Assembly (NCBI GenBank): GCA_016218545.1
Contig: JACRDQ010000046.1
Span: 62,001 to 126,000, forward strand
Direction: 5' to 3'
Origin: Elusimicrobiota bacterium
Lineage (GTDB): Bacteria; Elusimicrobiota; Elusimicrobia; UBA1565; UBA9628
DNA length: 64,000 bases
The notes below the pieces were generated by a model. That model saw nothing but the letters and a program-made list of their open reading frames with translations, was not told where the DNA came from and ran no database searches. Position 1 is the stretch's first letter; the number at the start of each line of letters is the position of its first letter. A program made the position numbers and the translations under genes. Below, one piece after another: positions 8,177 through 16,244 of this stretch.

Positions 8177-9286
8177 ATGAAGCCCAGGATCCTCCGCTCG
8201 GTCGGCCTGATGTCAGGCACCTCGGCCGACGGCGTCACCGCGGTCCTGGTGGAGACCGGCGCAGGGATCAAGGTCCTCTCCTGCCGGACCTTCCCGTATC
8301 CGCCGAAGGTCCGAAGAGCCGTGCTCGACGCGGCACGGTTGCGCGCTCCGGAGCTCTCCCGACTCAACATGGAGCTGGGCGGGCTCTTCGCGGACGCTGC
8401 CCTGGCGGTCATGGCCCGCGGGAAGGTCGACGTCATCGGCTCGCACGGCCAGACGGTCTGGCACGGGCCGGAGGCGAGCCCGGCCAACACCCTCCAGATC
8501 GGAGAGCCCGCGGTCATCGCGGAGCGCACGGGTGCGACCGTGGTCGCGGACTTCCGGCCCGGGGACATGGCCGGCGGCGGCCAGGGCGCGCCCCTGGTGC
8601 CGGCCTTCGACGCGTTCCTCTACGGCCAGGGCCCCATGAAGGCCCTGCAGAACATCGGCGGCATCGGCAACGTGTCCGTGGCGGGCAAGGGCCGGCTCTG
8701 GACCGCGTTCGACACCGGGCCGGGCAACTGCCTCATGGACCTGGCCGCGTCCTCGGGCACCGGAGGCAGGCTCGCCATGGACGTCGGAGGCCGCCTCGCG
8801 GCCCAAGGCCGGGCCGATGAGCGCAAGGTGGCGATCCTGCTCAAGGCTCCCTTCTTCCTCAAGCCCCCGCCCAAGTCCCTCGACCGCGGCAGCTTCGGAG
8901 CGCCCTATCTCGCCAGGCACTTCGGCCGCCTGACCCGGAAGAACCTCCCGGACGTCCTGGCCACCCTGACGCTCCTGACCGCCCGCTCCATCGCGGACTC
9001 CTATCAGCGCTTCGTCCTGCCCGGCCGCGGCATCCGGGAGGCGCTCGTGGCCGGCGGAGGCTCCAGGAACCCGGTGCTCATGGCCTTGCTCCGGCGCGAG
9101 CTCTCCCCCCTGCCGGTCAAGGTCTCGGACCTCTCCGGCATCCCGGCCATGGCCAAGGAGGCGGCGTGCTTCGCGTGGATGGCGGCGCGGGCCGTGCAGG
9201 GCCTGCCCAACAACTGCCCGGCCGCGACCGGGGCCGCGGGTCCGCGCATCTTGGGCAAGATCGTCTCAGGCAGGAAGGCTTTCTAG
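8177..9286 (+). CDS. anmK: Anhydro-N-acetylmuramic acid kinase
   Basis: A 369-residue cytoplasmic kinase of peptidoglycan recycling: it opens the 1,6-anhydro ring of anhydro-MurNAc and phosphorylates it to MurNAc-6-phosphate. The N-terminus GLMSGTSADGVTAVLVE is the AnmK ATP-binding signature; SHGQTVWHGP, ADFRPGDMAGGGQGAPLVP, NIGGIGNVSV and FDTGPGNCLMD follow in the expected order, and VAGGGSRNPVLM closes the sugar-kinase fold. Length is normal for the family. It lies 13 bases after the kinase gene and 8 bases before the ferredoxin gene, so it may share their transcript. Confidence 0.96.
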   Translation: MKPRILRSVGLMSGTSADGVTAVLVETGAGIKVLSCRTFPYPPKVRRAVLDAARLRAPELSRLNMELGGLFADAALAVMARGKVDVIGSHGQTVWHGPEASPANTLQIGEPAVIAERTGATVVADFRPGDMAGGGQGAPLVPAFDAFLYGQGPMKALQNIGGIGNVSVAGKGRLWTAFDTGPGNCLMDLAASSGTGGRLAMDVGGRLAAQGRADERKVAILLKAPFFLKPPPKSLDRGSFGAPYLARHFGRLTRKNLPDVLATLTLLTARSIADSYQRFVLPGRGIREALVAGGGSRNPVLMALLRRELSPLPVKVSDLSGIPAMAKEAACFAWMAARAVQGLPNNCPAATGAAGPRILGKIVSGRKAF

Positions 9287-9294
9287 GAGGCTCC

Positions 9295-9813
9295 ATGGGA
9301 CACGTGGTCTGGACCTACGAAGACACCCTCGAGGCCATGCCCGCGGGCGACCGCTTCTGGCTGAGCGACTGCGGCTGCCGGGCGGACAAGGGCGGCGCGT
9401 GCGGGAAGGGCCTGCGGGTCTGCCTCGGGTTCACTCCCGAGGCCACCTCCACCCCCTCCAACCGCGGCCCCGTGGACCGCAGCGCCGTAGCCGAGCTTTT
9501 CAGGTTCGCCCGGGAGAGCCGCCTCGTGGCCAGGCCCTGGGTGGCTGACGACGGCAAGGTCACGGCCGTGTGCTTCTGCTGCCCGTGCTGCTGCTCCTAC
9601 ATCCGGGGGGAGAACCCCAATGTGGCCGGACCCAGGATCGAGTCCACCACGGTCGAGGCCTGCACCGACTGCGGGGCCTGCGAGCCTGTCTGCTACTTCG
9701 GCGCCAGGAAGCTGGAGGGAGGCAAGCTCATGGTGGACCGCGACAAGTGCTTCGGGTGCGGACTCTGCGAGACCGTCTGCCCGACGGAGTGCGTCCGCAT
9801 GGTGGCGCGATGA
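9295..9813 (+). CDS. Cys-rich 4Fe-4S ferredoxin-like protein
   Basis: A 172-residue soluble iron-sulfur protein. The N-terminal half has unusual cysteine runs (CGCRADKGGACGKGLRVC near 23-40 and CFCCPCCC near 88-95) that may hold an additional cluster. The C-terminal half carries two standard 4Fe-4S motifs, CTDCGACEPVC and CFGCGLCETVC. An AGGAGG at 9285-9290 supports the ATG at 9295. Similar proteins occur in strict anaerobes as electron carriers; the partner enzyme is unknown. The stop overlaps the next start by ATGA. Confidence 0.85.
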   Translation: MGHVVWTYEDTLEAMPAGDRFWLSDCGCRADKGGACGKGLRVCLGFTPEATSTPSNRGPVDRSAVAELFRFARESRLVARPWVADDGKVTAVCFCCPCCCSYIRGENPNVAGPRIESTTVEACTDCGACEPVCYFGARKLEGGKLMVDRDKCFGCGLCETVCPTECVRMVAR

Positions 9814-10217
9814 GCCTGAGCCGCGGTGCCGCCCTCGCAGGCCTCCTGGCCCTGGCCCCCGGCCTCTCCGGTTGCGTCACCGTGGCCGTGGCCGGGGCGA
9901 GCCAGGGCATCGAGTACACCATCACCAACATCGCCCACCGCACCTATACCGCTCCCATGGACGCGGTCCACAGCGCCACGTGGACCGCGCTCAAGCGCAT
10001 GCAGATCAAGTGCCCGGCCGAGTGCGAGCGGAAGACCCCGAACGGGTACAAGTTCAAGGCCGAGACCGCGAAGCTCGACATCACCGTCACCCTGACCAAA
10101 GTCACGCCCAAGGCCACCAGGATCGCGGTCAACGCGAGGGAGAACTTCTTCATCAAGGACAAGGCCGTGGCCTTCGAGGTCATCAACCAGGTCGGCCTGG
10201 CCATGGGCCTGCAGTGA
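9810..10217 (+). CDS. DUF3568-like lipoprotein
   Basis: A 135-residue predicted lipoprotein. The signal peptide ends in a lipobox-like LSGC with the acylated cysteine near residue 22, followed by VTVAVAGASQGIEYT, and the body has the short alpha/beta pattern (AVHSATWTALKRMQI, LDITVTLTKVTPKATRIAV) of the DUF3568 lipoprotein family. It is probably held in the cell envelope; its role is unknown. The start overlaps the ferredoxin stop by ATGA. Confidence 0.75.
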   Translation: MSLSRGAALAGLLALAPGLSGCVTVAVAGASQGIEYTITNIAHRTYTAPMDAVHSATWTALKRMQIKCPAECERKTPNGYKFKAETAKLDITVTLTKVTPKATRIAVNARENFFIKDKAVAFEVINQVGLAMGLQ

Positions 10218-10223
10218 CCCTGG

Positions 10224-10253
10224 TTGCGCGCGCAGCCCGCCAACGTGTAGACT
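10224..10253 (+). promoter_or_regulatory. Sigma70-like promoter of the MGMT gene, leaderless spacing
   Basis: TTGCGC (10224-10229), an 18-base spacer and TAGACT (10248-10253) lie directly after the DUF3568 stop. The -10 ends 6 bases before the ATG at 10260, so the predicted start of transcription coincides with the start codon. Confidence 0.5.
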
Positions 10254-10259
10254 GAGGAC

Positions 10260-10592
10260 ATGAAGAAGACCAGCCTTCCCACCAGGATCCTCGCCGCCAT
10301 GAAGGACCACCCGCCCTTCCACCGCGCGGTCTGGCTCGCGTGCGCCGAGATCCCCAAAGGCCAGGTCCGGACCTACGGCTGGATCGCCGCCAGGATCGGC
10401 AAGCCCGGAGCCGCCCGGGCCGTGGGGCAGGCCCTGGGCCGCAACCCCTTCGCGCCCCACGTGCCCTGCCACCGGGTCGTGGGCGCGGACGGCAGGCTCA
10501 CCGGGTTCTCGGGCCGGGGCGGGCTCGCGGCCAAGCGCAGGCTCCTGCTCAAGGAAGGAGCGCCCCTGGCCGCTGCGCGGCGCAAGCGCTGA
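10260..10592 (+). CDS. Methylated-DNA--protein-cysteine methyltransferase domain protein
   Basis: A 110-residue DNA repair protein that moves an alkyl group from O6-alkylguanine to its own cysteine. The active-site PCHRVV with Cys70 is intact, so this is a true MGMT-type domain and not an alkyltransferase-like protein, in which the Cys is replaced. The winged-helix recognition part IPKGQVRTYGWIAARIG and the GxALGRNPF arginine-finger region are present. Only the C-terminal catalytic domain exists; the RNase H-like N-terminal domain of Ogt is missing, as is common for short homologues. Confidence 0.92.
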   Translation: MKKTSLPTRILAAMKDHPPFHRAVWLACAEIPKGQVRTYGWIAARIGKPGAARAVGQALGRNPFAPHVPCHRVVGADGRLTGFSGRGGLAAKRRLLLKEGAPLAAARRKR

Positions 10593-10623
10593 AGCCCCGG
10601 GACCCGGGATCGAGGGACCCTTC

Positions 10624-11271
10624 TTGACCGCAAGCCTGACCGCGTGGACCCTGTCCATGCTGGCCGAGCACGGCCCCGCGGCGGTCTTCCTCGGCGTGCT
10701 CATCGACGCCTTCATCATCCCCTTCCCTTCCCAGCTCGTGGTCATCGCAGCCGGAGCCCTCGTCATCGAGCCGGGCCTGACTCCTGCCGGAGCCTGCGGC
10801 CCGATCCTGTGGAAGATCGTGCTCCCAGGCACCTTGGGCCTGACCCTCGGAGCCTTCTTCCCCTACGGGGTCGCGTACTGGGGAGGCAAGCCGGCCATCG
10901 ACCGCTGGAAGGGAGTCCTCGGATTCGGGTGGGATGACGCGGCCGCATCGGGAGACAGGCTCCAAGGCCGGCTGGGCCCGGCGATCTTCGCGTCCCGCGC
11001 CGCGCTCGTGATCCCCCTGACCCTGATCTCAGGAGCAGCCGGGATCCTGCGCATGCCCGTTGCCGGCTTCACGCTCTGGACGGCGCTCGGCTCCATCCCC
11101 AGGTGCCTGCTCCTGGGCTATCTGGGCTGGCTCTTCCGCGACAGCTATCGGTCCGCGGCGGGGAAGTTGGGCGCGGCCCAGGCCTGGGGAGGAGCCGCGG
11201 TCCTGCTGCTCCTCCTGGCCGGGGGCGTCTGGCTCTGGCGCCGGAAAAGCAGTTCCTCGACGGGACGCTGA
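10624..11271 (+). CDS. DedA/VTT-domain inner membrane protein
   Basis: A 215-residue protein of the DedA (SNARE-associated/VTT) family, thought to act as lipid scramblases or transporters. It has the N-terminal AAVFLGVLIDAFIIPFPSQLVVIAAGAL helix pair, the G-x-x-x-F/Y-Y-G motif variant GAFFPYGVAYWGG, the FASRAALVIPLTLISGAAG arginine helix and two C-terminal hydrophobic helices. The start is uncertain: TTG 10624 has GAGGGA upstream, and the next in-frame alternatives would cut into the first helix. A hairpin follows 43 bases downstream. Confidence 0.82.
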   Translation: MTASLTAWTLSMLAEHGPAAVFLGVLIDAFIIPFPSQLVVIAAGALVIEPGLTPAGACGPILWKIVLPGTLGLTLGAFFPYGVAYWGGKPAIDRWKGVLGFGWDDAAASGDRLQGRLGPAIFASRAALVIPLTLISGAAGILRMPVAGFTLWTALGSIPRCLLLGYLGWLFRDSYRSAAGKLGAAQAWGGAAVLLLLLAGGVWLWRRKSSSSTGR

Positions 11272-11278
11272 AGGCCGA

Positions 11279-11308
11279 GGGAACTTTTTCGGGCCTCGCT
11301 CGTACATA
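11279..11308 (+). repeat. 30 bp dispersed repeat, copy 1; ECF-type promoter candidate
   Basis: This stretch matches 39441-39470 at 27 of 30 positions. It contains GGGAAC, then 16 bases, then CGTA (AAC at 11282-11284, CGTA at 11301-11304), which is the shape of extracytoplasmic-function sigma promoters. No open reading frame of size follows; a transcript would run into the hairpin at 11314-11371 and on, antisense to the end of the M20 gene. Confidence 0.6.
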
Positions 11309-11313
11309 AGAGT

Positions 11314-11371
11314 GGGGCAGCGCCGCGCGGTCGCCCACCCCTGATGAGCCGACCCAGCGCGGCGCCGCCCC
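11314..11371. terminator. Strong hairpin between convergent genes
   Basis: GGGGCAGCGCCGCGC (11314-11328) pairs with GCGCGGCGCCGCCCC (11357-11371) over 15 bp with one mismatch and a 28-base loop. It lies between the convergent DedA and M20 genes, 6 bases past the M20 stop, and could end transcription from either side. There is no T-run, so it is either a non-canonical terminator or the body of a small RNA driven by the ECF-like promoter just upstream. Confidence 0.55.
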
Positions 11372-11377
11372 GCGACT

Positions 11378-12754
11378 TTACCGGACCGCGACCCGCCGGA
11401 CCACGGAGTTGAGGAAGCGGACGTACCAGTCGAAGGCCGCCAGCGACACGCGCTCGTTCTTGCCGTGGACGCGGCCGCCGTCCTCGTCCGAGAGCGGCAG
11501 GTCCACGCCGTAGACGACCATGCCCTTGCGCCGGAGAGACGCGGCATCCGTGGTCCAAGCCGCCATGAAGGGCATGACCGGCGCTCCGGGGGCGGCGACC
11601 CCGGCCTCTTCGGCCAGGGCGCGGTAAAGCCCCGTATCCACGGGCATGGGGCCGGGAGACTCGGGCACGACCGTGGCGCTGACCGCCACCGAGGGGTCTC
11701 CGGCCACGGCCGAGATCAGGGAGAGGAACCGCGTGGGGGAACTGCCGGGCAGGAGACGCGCGTTCATGACCGCCTCGGCCCTGGTCGGGACCACGTTGGA
11801 CTTGTACCCGCCCTGGATCATGGTGGGCGTGATGGTATCCCGGAGCATGGCGGCGAAATCGGAGTTGACCGCCTCCAAGGCGTCGACCGCGGGATCGAGC
11901 TCCTCCGGTCCGGCCTGGAGCACGGCCCGCAGCGCGGCCCGGGTCTCATCGTCCGCGAGGGCCTCCTGCCGGGTCAGGAACTCCCGGACCAGGGGCGAGA
12001 CCACGGGCGGGGAGCGGTGCTCGAAGATGCGGGTGACGGCGCGGGCGAGGCGGGCCACGGCATTATCCTCGCGCGGGATGGAAGCGTGCCCGCCGCTGCC
12101 CCTGGCCGTGAGGGTCACGTCCAGGTAGGCCTTCTCCGCGACCTGGACCCGGACCTCGGCGACCTTCCCGTCCTTCCAGACCGTGTTGCCTCCCTCCATG
12201 AGCCCGAACTCGGCCGCGAGCTCCTCTCCGCGGCGCTCGAGCAGCCAGTCCAGGTGGCGCTGGTTGCCGCCCGACTCCTCGTCCCCGTGGGCGAGGAAGA
12301 TCACGTCGCGCTCCCTGCGGGCAGGCGCCCTCTTGAGGTGGATGAGGACGGAAAGCATGGCCGCGCACATGCCCTTGTTGTCCGCTGCCCCCCTGCCGTA
12401 GAGGCGGCCGTCCTTCTCGACCGGCTCGAACGGCGGCGTGGCCCACTCGGAGGCCTCGGCCGGGACCACGTCGGTGTGACAGACCAGCAGGAGGGGCTTG
12501 GCCTTGCCCGTGCCGCGGAGCGTGGCGATGAGGCTGGCGCGGCCCTCGCCGAACGCCACGACCTCGGCCGGGACGCCTTCGCGGTCGAGCCGCGCCTTGA
12601 GGTAGGCCGCGGCCTTGGCCTCCCGGCCGGGGGGGTTGGAGGTATCGACGGCCACGAGGGCCTTGAGATGCTCCCTGGCCTCGGGACACAGGCTCGCGGG
12701 CTCGGCAGCGCCGGCCAGCCCCGCCGCCAGGAGGAGCGGAAGAGTCGTCTTCAT
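11378..12754 (-). CDS. Secreted M20/M28-type zinc peptidase
   Basis: A 458-residue exported aminoacyl-peptidase of the M20 carboxypeptidase group. A short signal (MKTTLPLLLAAGLAGAAE) is followed by VDTSNPPG, the metal ligands in LLVCHTDVVP, GRGAADNKG and HGDEESGG, the lid domain with GGHASIPRED, and a closing histidine in GRVHGKNERV. Its insert and NVVPTRAEAVMNARLLPG section fit M20 proteins that act on dipeptides or N-acyl amino acids. ATG 12754 is chosen because it begins the signal peptide; frames upstream are antisense-like. It is the only gene on its strand here and is divergent from the glycosyltransferase operon. Confidence 0.88.
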   Translation of the reverse strand: MKTTLPLLLAAGLAGAAEPASLCPEAREHLKALVAVDTSNPPGREAKAAAYLKARLDREGVPAEVVAFGEGRASLIATLRGTGKAKPLLLVCHTDVVPAEASEWATPPFEPVEKDGRLYGRGAADNKGMCAAMLSVLIHLKRAPARRERDVIFLAHGDEESGGNQRHLDWLLERRGEELAAEFGLMEGGNTVWKDGKVAEVRVQVAEKAYLDVTLTARGSGGHASIPREDNAVARLARAVTRIFEHRSPPVVSPLVREFLTRQEALADDETRAALRAVLQAGPEELDPAVDALEAVNSDFAAMLRDTITPTMIQGGYKSNVVPTRAEAVMNARLLPGSSPTRFLSLISAVAGDPSVAVSATVVPESPGPMPVDTGLYRALAEEAGVAAPGAPVMPFMAAWTTDAASLRRKGMVVYGVDLPLSDEDGGRVHGKNERVSLAAFDWYVRFLNSVVRRVAVR

Positions 12755-12836
12755 CCCGGATGACACGATATCAAACTGCCCCGACGACGACAAGGCCGCT
12801 TTTTCGGCTGGCCGGAGAATTGCTATATACATAGTG

Positions 12837-13856
12837 ATGAAGCTCCTGCTGGTGCCTGACCCGACCTCCCCGCATTCGGAAGACGCCTTCTGCCGCGAGC
12901 TCTCCAGCCGCGCGGCCAAGCGCGGCCACCAGACCTCGGTGCACACCGTGCCCAACGGCCCGCTGGAAGCAACCATCGAACAGCTCTCAGCCACGGGCTT
13001 CGGCCTGGCCAGCGACGTGGTCTTCGTCAACAGCCTCCAGCCCGCGGCCATCCTCGGCGCGCGGTCCTCGGGCCGGAAGGTCGCGGTCCGCTTCATCGAC
13101 TCCTACGCCGGGGCGTCCGCCGAGGCCGTGGCCAGCGTCAAGGGACTCCTCTCCCAGGCCGACCTCGTCATGGTCCCGAGCCGCTACCTCGAGGGCATCG
13201 TGCGCGGCTGGGGCGTCACCGTGCCCATCGCCCAGGTCCCCTACGCCTACGACCAGATCCGCGCCCAGGAGATCACCCTGGTCACCATGCGCGCTTCCAG
13301 GCACACGGGCTTCTCCATCATCTCCGTGGGGGTCATCAACGAGTCCCGCCTGCCCTGCTACGAGATGCTGCTGACCGCGCTGGCGCGCCTCAGGCTCGAC
13401 TGGCACCTGACCATGATCGCGAGCGGCCCGGCCCGGCCCGCGCTCGAGGCCCGGGCCGAGCGCCTAGCCCTGCAGGACCACGTCGCCTTCTGCGACCCCC
13501 TGCCGCACGAGAAGGTGATGGAGTACCTGCGCGCGGCCAAGGCCTACGTCGACCCCTGCGGCCTCGAGGGCTTCCCCATGCTCGCCCTCTACGCCCAGTC
13601 CGAGGGCTGCCCCGTCATCGCGGCCAAGCGCGGCGCTTACGAGGAGTTCATCACGGACGGGGAGAACGGCCTGCTCTTCCCGCCCGGGGACTCCGGCGCC
13701 CTGTCCGAGGCCGTGGTGACCCTGGCCTCGGTGCCCGGGCTCTCGCTCAAGCTCATCGGCGCGGGCATCAAGACCGTGGAGGAGAGGTCCTGGGACCTCA
13801 CCGTGGACAAGGCCTTCACCGCGTTCGAGGGCCTGCTGGGAGCCCAAGCAAAATGA
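12837..13856 (+). CDS. GT4-type glycosyltransferase
   Basis: A 339-residue GT-B glycosyltransferase. The N-terminal half (VRFIDSYAG, MVPSRYLEGIV) and the C-terminal nucleotide-sugar half (ISVGVINESRLPCYEMLL, DHVAFCDPLPHEKVMEYL, GFPMLALYAQSEGCPVIAA, GENGLLFPPGD) fit GT family 4, although the usual EGFP glutamate is within GLEGFPML. It heads a run of overlapping genes for surface glycan assembly and is the first gene after a divergent gap. A TATATA/TATACA box ends 5-7 bases before the ATG and no ribosome binding site is seen, suggesting a leaderless message. Confidence 0.85.
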   Translation: MKLLLVPDPTSPHSEDAFCRELSSRAAKRGHQTSVHTVPNGPLEATIEQLSATGFGLASDVVFVNSLQPAAILGARSSGRKVAVRFIDSYAGASAEAVASVKGLLSQADLVMVPSRYLEGIVRGWGVTVPIAQVPYAYDQIRAQEITLVTMRASRHTGFSIISVGVINESRLPCYEMLLTALARLRLDWHLTMIASGPARPALEARAERLALQDHVAFCDPLPHEKVMEYLRAAKAYVDPCGLEGFPMLALYAQSEGCPVIAAKRGAYEEFITDGENGLLFPPGDSGALSEAVVTLASVPGLSLKLIGAGIKTVEERSWDLTVDKAFTAFEGLLGAQAK

Positions 13857-14596
13857 TCGTCGGACTCATCATCGACCTCGACGGCGCCAAGGAGTGCCCG
13901 GCCGACACCCCGGTCATGGGCCGCACCCTGGCGGCCTATCCCCTCATCTCGGCCCAGGCCTGCAAGCAGATCAAGCGCCACTACCTGGTGACCGACTCCC
14001 CGCCGGTCAAGGCCGTGGGCCTGCAGTACGACGCCGTCATCATCGACCCGCCGCAGGGGGAGACCCACCCGGACGCCGCGGCCCGCGTGGCGCACGGCTG
14101 GCGCTTCATCAAGGACGACGTCAAGACCGAGGGGTCCGTGAAGCTCGTGGCCCTGCTCTTCGCCCACGCCGCGGCCATCACGACCGAGACCCTGGACCAG
14201 GGCATCGACCTCATGCTCTCCGACCCCAGGCTCGACTCGGCCATGACCGTGACCCGCAGCGGATTCTGCCACCCCAGGGCCGCGTTCCGCGAGGACGGCG
14301 AGCGCCTCGCACCCTTCATCACCCCGGCCCCGGCTCCCCAGGAAGCGTGGTTCCCGGACCTGGCGGCCACGGTGCTCCGGCCGCGCTGTCTCGACGCCAT
14401 GGGCAAGGAGGGCCCCTTCCCTTGGCTCGGGGCCAATGTCCTGCCCTTGAAGCGCGACGGCACCTGCCCGGTGGACCACCGCTGGCAGATGCCCCTGCTC
14501 GCGCAATGGCTCAAGGACAACGGCGTGCCCGACCTCGCCGCGGTGATGGAGCCTCAGCCCAAGCCCCAGCCCCAGCCCAAACAGGACAGAAGGTGA
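13853..14596 (+). CDS. Cytidylyltransferase-like (NeuA/KdsB-type) protein
   Basis: A 247-residue protein with the fold of CMP-sugar synthetases: a divergent N-terminal nucleotide loop (LIIDLDGAKECP in place of LARGGSKxxPxKN), LAAYPLISAQACKQIKRHYLVTDS, and a DxxMLSDPRLDSAMTVT segment. The nucleotide-binding loop is altered, so activity is uncertain. The C-terminus has a short Pro-Gln-Lys tail (PKPQPQPKQ). ATGA overlap with the upstream glycosyltransferase and GTGA overlap with the downstream one indicate a coupled operon. A more canonical CMP-sugar synthetase is encoded at 47114-47854. Confidence 0.65.
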   Translation: MIVGLIIDLDGAKECPADTPVMGRTLAAYPLISAQACKQIKRHYLVTDSPPVKAVGLQYDAVIIDPPQGETHPDAAARVAHGWRFIKDDVKTEGSVKLVALLFAHAAAITTETLDQGIDLMLSDPRLDSAMTVTRSGFCHPRAAFREDGERLAPFITPAPAPQEAWFPDLAATVLRPRCLDAMGKEGPFPWLGANVLPLKRDGTCPVDHRWQMPLLAQWLKDNGVPDLAAVMEPQPKPQPQPKQDRR

Positions 14597-15558
14597 GCTC
14601 GAGTCCGGTCCTGTCCGTGGTCGTGCCCGTCTACAACGAGGAAGAGTGCCTCCCGGCCTTCCATCGCGAGCTCTCCGCCATCCTGCGCTCCCAGGTCGAG
14701 CCCTACGAGATCGTGTACGTGGACGACGGGTCCCAGGACCGCTCCCTGGAGCTCGTCGAGTCCCTGAGGCTTTCCGACCCCAACGTGCGCGCCGTGGTCC
14801 TGACCCGGAACTTCGGCCACCAACTGGCGCTGACCGCGGGCCTCGAGTTCAGCCGCGGAGAAGCGGTGGTGACCATGGACGCGGACCTCCAGCACCCTCC
14901 GTCCCTCATCCCCAGGATGCTGGCCGAGTGGCGCAAGGGCGCCAGGGTGGTCAGCACCGTGCGCACGGACACCGAGGACATCGGAGCGTGCAAGCGCCTG
15001 ACCTCCAGGCTCTTCTACGGCCTCATCAACGCCCTCTCCCGCACCCCGGTCCAGCCTGACGCGGCCGATTTCCGGCTCCTCGACCGCGGCGCGGTGGAGA
15101 CCCTGCGCTCCATGAAGGAGCGCCACCGCTTCCTGCGGGGCATGATCGGCTGGCTCGGCCTGCCTGAAGCCGTGATCGAGTTCTCGGCGGGCAGACGCGC
15201 GGCAGGCGCGTCCAAGTACACCTGGGCCAGGATGTTCTCCTTCGCGGCCGACGGCATCGTGTCCTTCTCCACCCTGCCCCTCAAGGCGGCCCTCATCCTG
15301 GGCAGCCTCGCCCTGGGCCTTTGCGGGCTCTACGCCGGCTACGTGGTCTACATGTTCGCCTTCCACGGCGTGCTCCTCATCAAGGGCTGGGCCTCCACCG
15401 TGCTCCTGACCATGTTCCTCGGGGGCTGCCAGCTCATCCTCTTGGGCGTGACCGGCGAGTACATCGGCCGCATCTACGAGGAGATCAAGGCTCGGCCCCT
15501 CTTCCTCGTAAGAGAACTGCGCGGCTTTGCCGGCCGCGCGCCCGAGCCCGGCCGCTGA
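14593..15558 (+). CDS. Polyprenyl-phosphate glycosyltransferase (GT2, DPM1/GtrB-like)
   Basis: A 321-residue inner-membrane glycosyltransferase that probably loads a sugar onto undecaprenyl phosphate. The GT-A domain shows VVVPVYNEEECL, YVDDGSQDRS, MDADLQHPP and DAADFRLLDR; two C-terminal transmembrane helices (about 235-300) and the TGEYIGRIYEEIKARPLFLV tail are typical of GtrB/ArnC/DPM1 proteins. GTG 14593 overlaps the upstream stop as GTGA. The sugar lipid would feed the GT-C-type membrane enzyme two genes downstream. Confidence 0.9.
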   Translation: MSSSPVLSVVVPVYNEEECLPAFHRELSAILRSQVEPYEIVYVDDGSQDRSLELVESLRLSDPNVRAVVLTRNFGHQLALTAGLEFSRGEAVVTMDADLQHPPSLIPRMLAEWRKGARVVSTVRTDTEDIGACKRLTSRLFYGLINALSRTPVQPDAADFRLLDRGAVETLRSMKERHRFLRGMIGWLGLPEAVIEFSAGRRAAGASKYTWARMFSFAADGIVSFSTLPLKAALILGSLALGLCGLYAGYVVYMFAFHGVLLIKGWASTVLLTMFLGGCQLILLGVTGEYIGRIYEEIKARPLFLVRELRGFAGRAPEPGR

Positions 15559-16244
15559 TGACCAAGGCCCGTTTCTACGAATCCATCGCAGCCGAGTGGG
15601 ACGGGCTCATGGACCAGCGCGAGCTCCACAAGCGCCTGCGCCTCGTGTTCGGCGGAGAAACCCCCCTGCTCGGACCCAAGGACGTGGAAGGAAAGCCCAC
15701 CCTCGACGCGGGCTCAGGCACCGGCCATTTCAGCAAGGCGCTCTCAGGCCTGGGAGCCCAGCTCGTGTCCCTCGATGTCGGGCCGGGACTCCTCGCCCAA
15801 GTGAGAGCCAAGTGCGCGACCAAGGCGGTGGAAGGAAGCCTGCTCAGCCTCCCTTTCCCGGACAAGGCCTTCAAGGCCATCCTCTGCACCGAGGTCATCG
15901 AGCACACCGCTGACCCCAGGCAGGCGGTCAAAGAGCTCTGCCGCGTGCTGGCACCCGGCGGCGTCCTTGCCCTGACCGTCCCCAACAAGCGCTTCAGATT
16001 CGCCCTGGCCGTCGCGGACCTCCTCAAGGTCCGACCCTATGGCGGGCTTGAGAACTGGGTCGGCTACTCCGAGCTCAAGCAGTGGCTGGAGGAAGCCTGC
16101 GTCACCGTCGAACGGCAGTTCGGCTTCAACCTCCTCCCCCACGTCTTCTTCTGCAAGCCCGCCTTCGACTCCCTCGACCGCCTCGCCTTCCTGCACTCCT
16201 TCATGGTCAACATCGCGGTGCGCTGCCGCAAGCCGGAGGCCTAG
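15558..16244 (+). CDS. Class I SAM-dependent methyltransferase
   Basis: A 228-residue methyltransferase of the UbiG/COQ5-like type. SAM-binding motif I is LDAGSGTGHFSKAL, motif II-like LVSLDVGPGLL, then FPDKAFKAILCTEVIEHTADP and LAPGGVLALTVPN. The acceptor is unknown; in this operon a glycan or glycolipid is likely. The ATG shares the last base of the upstream TGA (TGATG). Confidence 0.88.
   Translation: MTKARFYESIAAEWDGLMDQRELHKRLRLVFGGETPLLGPKDVEGKPTLDAGSGTGHFSKALSGLGAQLVSLDVGPGLLAQVRAKCATKAVEGSLLSLPFPDKAFKAILCTEVIEHTADPRQAVKELCRVLAPGGVLALTVPNKRFRFALAVADLLKVRPYGGLENWVGYSELKQWLEEACVTVERQFGFNLLPHVFFCKPAFDSLDRLAFLHSFMVNIAVRCRKPEA

Noticed and set aside
10260-10592. Alkyltransferase-like (ATL) protein
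   Set aside because: The active-site cysteine of PCHRV is present, so it is a normal methyltransferase domain.
11339-11352. CTGATGAG inside the hairpin loop, as in the hammerhead ribozyme core
   Set aside because: The matching GAAA and the cleavage-site helix are missing, so the core cannot form.
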